NCBI RefSeq assembly: GCF_009363755.1
Contig: NZ_CP045417.1
Span: 868,001-932,000 of the forward strand
Length of the DNA stretch: 64,000 nt
Reading direction: 5' to 3'
From: Halomonas sp. THAF5a
GTDB lineage: Bacteria > Pseudomonadota > Gammaproteobacteria > Pseudomonadales > Halomonadaceae
The position numbers were made by a program, and so were the translations under genes. Positions 61,593-64,000 of this stretch are shown one piece after another. Position 1 is the stretch's first letter. Each line of letters starts with the position of its first letter. The notes beneath the pieces were generated by a model. The model was not told the DNA's origin. It made no database searches and saw only the letters and a program-made list of their open reading frames with translations.

Positions 61593-61734
61593 GAGCAGGG
61601 CTCCCGCATTGTGTTTGGATTTCTGGTGGGATGCTGAGTGGCGTTTGCCGGCCTCCACGCGGCGCTGACTGGGCGAGCGTGCGAGAGGCGCAGGTTCAAC
61701 CTAGGCTAGCCGACGATATCTTTCAAGACTTTTC

Positions 61735-61808
61735 GAGACTAAAAATATCGTTATTGACAGGATGGGGGGTTGGGGGCAAAACTAGTGAGACAAAAAGTAT
61801 CATTATGG
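61735..61808 (+). promoter_or_regulatory. Paired direct repeats flanking the GMC promoter
   Basis: A 22-base sequence beginning GAGACTAAAAATATCG (61735-61756) recurs as GAGACAAAAAGTATCA (61787-61808), matching at 18 of 22 positions, 52 bases apart (about five helical turns). A perfect -35 hexamer TTGACA (61754-61759) overlaps the end of the first, and the second covers the region just before the start codon. The divergent TRAP and GMC genes lie on either side. Confidence 0.55.
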
Positions 61809-61818
61809 TGAATCTGCA

Positions 61819-63459
61819 ATGAAATCAACAACTAATCAGCAAGATACCTTCGATTATGTCGTCGTCGGGGCCGGTTCGGCGGGTTGCGTGCTGGCCAACC
61901 GGCTCAGCGAGGACCCCTCGGTGAGGGTCCTGCTGCTCGAGGCCGGGGGCGCCGACTGGAACCCCTGGATCCACGTGCCCGTCGGCTATTTCAAGACCAT
62001 GCACAACCCCGCGACGGACTGGTGCTACCTCACCGACGAGGACGCGGGCATCAACGGGCGTCGCCTGCAGTGGCCGCGAGGCAAGGTGCTGGGGGGCTCG
62101 AGTTCGCTCAACGGGCTGCTCTACATCCGCGGCCAGCGCGAGGACTATGACGACTGGGCCGCGGCCGGCAATGAAGGTTGGGATTACGACTCGATCCTTC
62201 CCTATTTCAAGAAGTCCGAGTGCCAGGAGCGCGGCGCGGACGCCTACCACGGCGTGGACGGCCCGCTGAAGGTCTCCGACCTGCGGCTGCGCCGCGAGAT
62301 CGCAGAGCGCTTCATCGAGGCGGCCAAGGCGGCGGGGATTCCCGAGAACCGTGACGTCAACGGGGCGACCCAGGAAGGCGTGGGCTACTTCCAGCAGACC
62401 TCCTACAAGGGCTTTCGCTGCTCGACCGCCAAGGCCTTCCTGCGGCCGGCCCAGAAGCGCCCCAACCTGACCGTCATCAAGCGCGCGCACTGCCAGCGGC
62501 TGCTGCTCGAAGGCAAGCGGGTCGTGGGGGTCGAGTATCGCCGTGGAGAGCAGCTGGCGCGGGTCCGGGCCAACCACGAGGTGCTGCTCTCGAGTGGCGC
62601 CATCGGCTCACCGCAGATCCTGCAGTGCTCCGGTATCGGGGATCCCGAGCACCTCAAGTCGGTGGGCGTCGAGTGCCAGCATGAACTGCCCGGGGTAGGG
62701 GAGAACCTCCAGGATCACCTGCAGGTCCGCCTGGTCTTCAAGACCCGCTGCCGCACGCTCAACGACGAGGTGCGACACCCGCTGAAGAAGCTGGCGGTCG
62801 GCACCCAGTACGTGCTGACGCGCACCGGGCCCCTGACCCTCGCCGCCAGCCAGGTGTGCGTGTTCACCCAGTCCCGGGAAGGCCTCGATCGCCCGGATAT
62901 CCAGTTCCACATGCAGCCGCTCTCCGCCGACAAGCCGGCCGAGGGGGTTCACCCCTTCTCGGCCTTCACCTCCTCGGTCTGCCAGCTGCGTCCGACCAGC
63001 CGCGGGTCGATTCGCATCACCAGCCCCGATCCCGCCGTCTATCCCTCGATCCAGCCCAACTATCTGAGTACCGAGGAGGACTGCCGGGTGGCGGTGGATG
63101 CCATCAAGGTCGCGCGGCGGATCGCCGAGCAGTCGCCGCTGGCCTCGGTGATCACCGGGGAATACGTGCCGGGCACGCAGTTCCAGAGCGACGAGGAACT
63201 CCTCGAGGCGGCTCGTCAGTACAGCCAGACGATCTACCACCCGGCCGGGACCTGCAAGATGGGCCACGACCCCATGGCGGTGGTGGACGACCAGCTGCGC
63301 GTGCACGGCCTGGAGGGCCTTCGGGTGGTGGACGCGTCGATCATGCCGGTGATCGTCTCCGGCAACACCAACGCCCCGACCATCATGATCGCCGAGAAGG
63401 CCGCCGACATGATCAAGGCCGCCCGCAGCGAGCAGGCGAGCCACTCGACGGTGGCGTGA
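61819..63459 (+). CDS. GMC family FAD alcohol oxidoreductase
   Basis: A 546-residue flavoenzyme of the glucose-methanol-choline family, like choline and polyethylene-glycol dehydrogenases. Marks: [19 protein letters not shown] for the dinucleotide, the first GMC signature at [38 protein letters not shown], and the catalytic His in [11 protein letters not shown] plus the C-terminal [17 protein letters not shown]. The ribosome binding site is weak. It is divergent from TRAP system 3; the transported compound may be its alcohol substrate or product. It does not resemble BetA context, as no betB or betI is present. Confidence 0.92.
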   Translation: MKSTTNQQDTFDYVVVGAGSAGCVLANRLSEDPSVRVLLLEAGGADWNPWIHVPVGYFKTMHNPATDWCYLTDEDAGINGRRLQWPRGKVLGGSSSLNGLLYIRGQREDYDDWAAAGNEGWDYDSILPYFKKSECQERGADAYHGVDGPLKVSDLRLRREIAERFIEAAKAAGIPENRDVNGATQEGVGYFQQTSYKGFRCSTAKAFLRPAQKRPNLTVIKRAHCQRLLLEGKRVVGVEYRRGEQLARVRANHEVLLSSGAIGSPQILQCSGIGDPEHLKSVGVECQHELPGVGENLQDHLQVRLVFKTRCRTLNDEVRHPLKKLAVGTQYVLTRTGPLTLAASQVCVFTQSREGLDRPDIQFHMQPLSADKPAEGVHPFSAFTSSVCQLRPTSRGSIRITSPDPAVYPSIQPNYLSTEEDCRVAVDAIKVARRIAEQSPLASVITGEYVPGTQFQSDEELLEAARQYSQTIYHPAGTCKMGHDPMAVVDDQLRVHGLEGLRVVDASIMPVIVSGNTNAPTIMIAEKAADMIKAARSEQASHSTVA

Positions 63460-63685
63460 GCGTTGGCCTCAAGGGCGGCCGGCAACTGGTCCTAACCCCG
63501 CTTGCCCCGCCCCGTCACCATGGTGCCCAGGCCGGCCGGCGGGATAGGCCGCGGCCGGCACCGGCGTCCCGAGAGGGCGTCGTCGGCACGCCTGCCGAGC
63601 GCCAGTGACTCCCCATTCCAACAATGAAGGGCCGAGGCCGTCGCCGGATGCGACGCTCGTCCCATAGCTTAATCGAGGTGGCGAT

Positions 63686-64000
63686 ATGACTCGTCGAGAC
63701 GCCGACGCGGCAACCGATCCGTCGACCCTCCAGGCTGACAAGCGGGTCCTGCCCCGTCGCCTGGAACCCCTCCAGCGTGTGCTTCCCGGGCTGATGATCT
63801 GCGTCACCATCGCCCTGGCCACGACCTTCATCGCCGACCACTATGGTGGCCCGACGCTGCTCTATGCGCTGCTGTTCGGCATGACCCTGCACTTCCTCTC
63901 CGAGGAGGGCAAGTGCCTGGCCGGCGTCGAGTTCGCCGCCAAGAAGGTGCTGCGCATCGGCGTGGCGCTGCTCGGCGTGCGCATCACCATCGAGCAGGTC
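63686..64000 (+). CDS. YeiH/UPF0324 family exporter, 5' part (cut by window edge)
   Basis: The first 105 residues of a membrane protein of the YeiH (UPF0324) family, often annotated as a putative sulfate exporter. A hydrophobic segment LMICVTIALATTFIA and LLYALLFGMTLHFLS are followed by CLAGVEFAAKKVLRIGVALLGVRIT, the family signature near the N terminus. GAGGTGG precedes the ATG. The remainder lies outside the window. The family is linked with sulfur-compound metabolism in several taurine degraders, so it may take part in disposal of the anion made by Xsc, though it is separated from the xsc loci. Confidence 0.8.
   Translation, partial: MTRRDADAATDPSTLQADKRVLPRRLEPLQRVLPGLMICVTIALATTFIADHYGGPTLLYALLFGMTLHFLSEEGKCLAGVEFAAKKVLRIGVALLGVRITIEQV

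Noticed and set aside
61819..63459. Choline dehydrogenase (betA)
   Set aside because: GMC motifs fit many alcohol dehydrogenases, and neither betB, betI nor a choline transporter is adjacent; the specific substrate is left open.
1..64000. CRISPR array, tRNA, rRNA, prophage or toxin-antitoxin genes
   Set aside because: None seen: no regularly spaced repeats, no cloverleaf or rRNA-like stretch, and no phage or toxin-antitoxin proteins among the supported genes.

Overview
The window is high-GC DNA from a gammaproteobacterium. Gene content (taurine and sulfoacetaldehyde metabolism, three TRAP transporters, a TRAP-plus-UspA gene order like the ectoine transporter TeaABCD, acidic proteins) suggests a halophile of the Halomonas/Chromohalobacter group; this is inference, as no rRNA or tRNA gene is present.

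Layout. (1) 0.3-8.0 kb: housekeeping genes: sbcDC nuclease, endonuclease V, DUF1415, an aldo/keto reductase and an OsmC peroxidase. (2) 8.1-13.7 kb: an amidoligase overlapping a class-I glutamine amidotransferase (C26), divergent from a large MscS-type channel that is followed by an unrecognised 499-residue membrane protein. (3) 13.8-20.6 kb: a complete deoxynucleoside salvage operon, nupC-deoC-deoA-deoB-deoD-cdd, divergent from a DeoR regulator with a deo-type operator between them. (4) 20.7-28.5 kb: a CBS-BON protein, then a sulfonate block: class-V aminotransferase and IclR regulator on one strand, xsc-pta-tauE-tauE on the other. (5) 28.5-33.3 kb: LysR, sodium symporter, a 33-residue membrane peptide, an Asp/Glu-racemase-like protein and a DadA-like oxidase. 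(6) 33.3-37.1 kb: a tight operon cobS-cobT-cupin-Lin0512-Lin0512 with no cobN. (7) 37.4-44.3 kb: a second, nearly identical xsc, an intact ISL3-family insertion sequence sitting in the xsc terminator, tauX-tauY (taurine dehydrogenase) and tauR. (8) 44.4-51.4 kb: a cytoplasmic molybdopterin oxidoreductase fused to a four-cluster ferredoxin domain, a di-haem cytochrome b and a TRAP transporter. (9) 52.1-61.6 kb: two more TRAP systems, UspA, an APC permease and a second IclR. (10) 61.8-64.0 kb: a GMC oxidoreductase and the start of a YeiH-type exporter cut by the window edge.

How it fits together. TauXY would oxidise taurine to sulfoacetaldehyde; Xsc converts this with phosphate to acetyl phosphate and sulfite; Pta makes acetyl-CoA; the TauE proteins, and perhaps YeiH, would export sulfite or sulfate. 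The two xsc copies share coding sequence, terminator, and a divergent promoter region with the same -35/-10 spacing and the same palindrome type (TTCC-N7-GGAA) at the same distance. One copy faces iclR, the other faces the cobST operon. That ties the unexplained CobST/cupin/Lin0512 operon to sulfonate metabolism and is the most interesting signal in the window.
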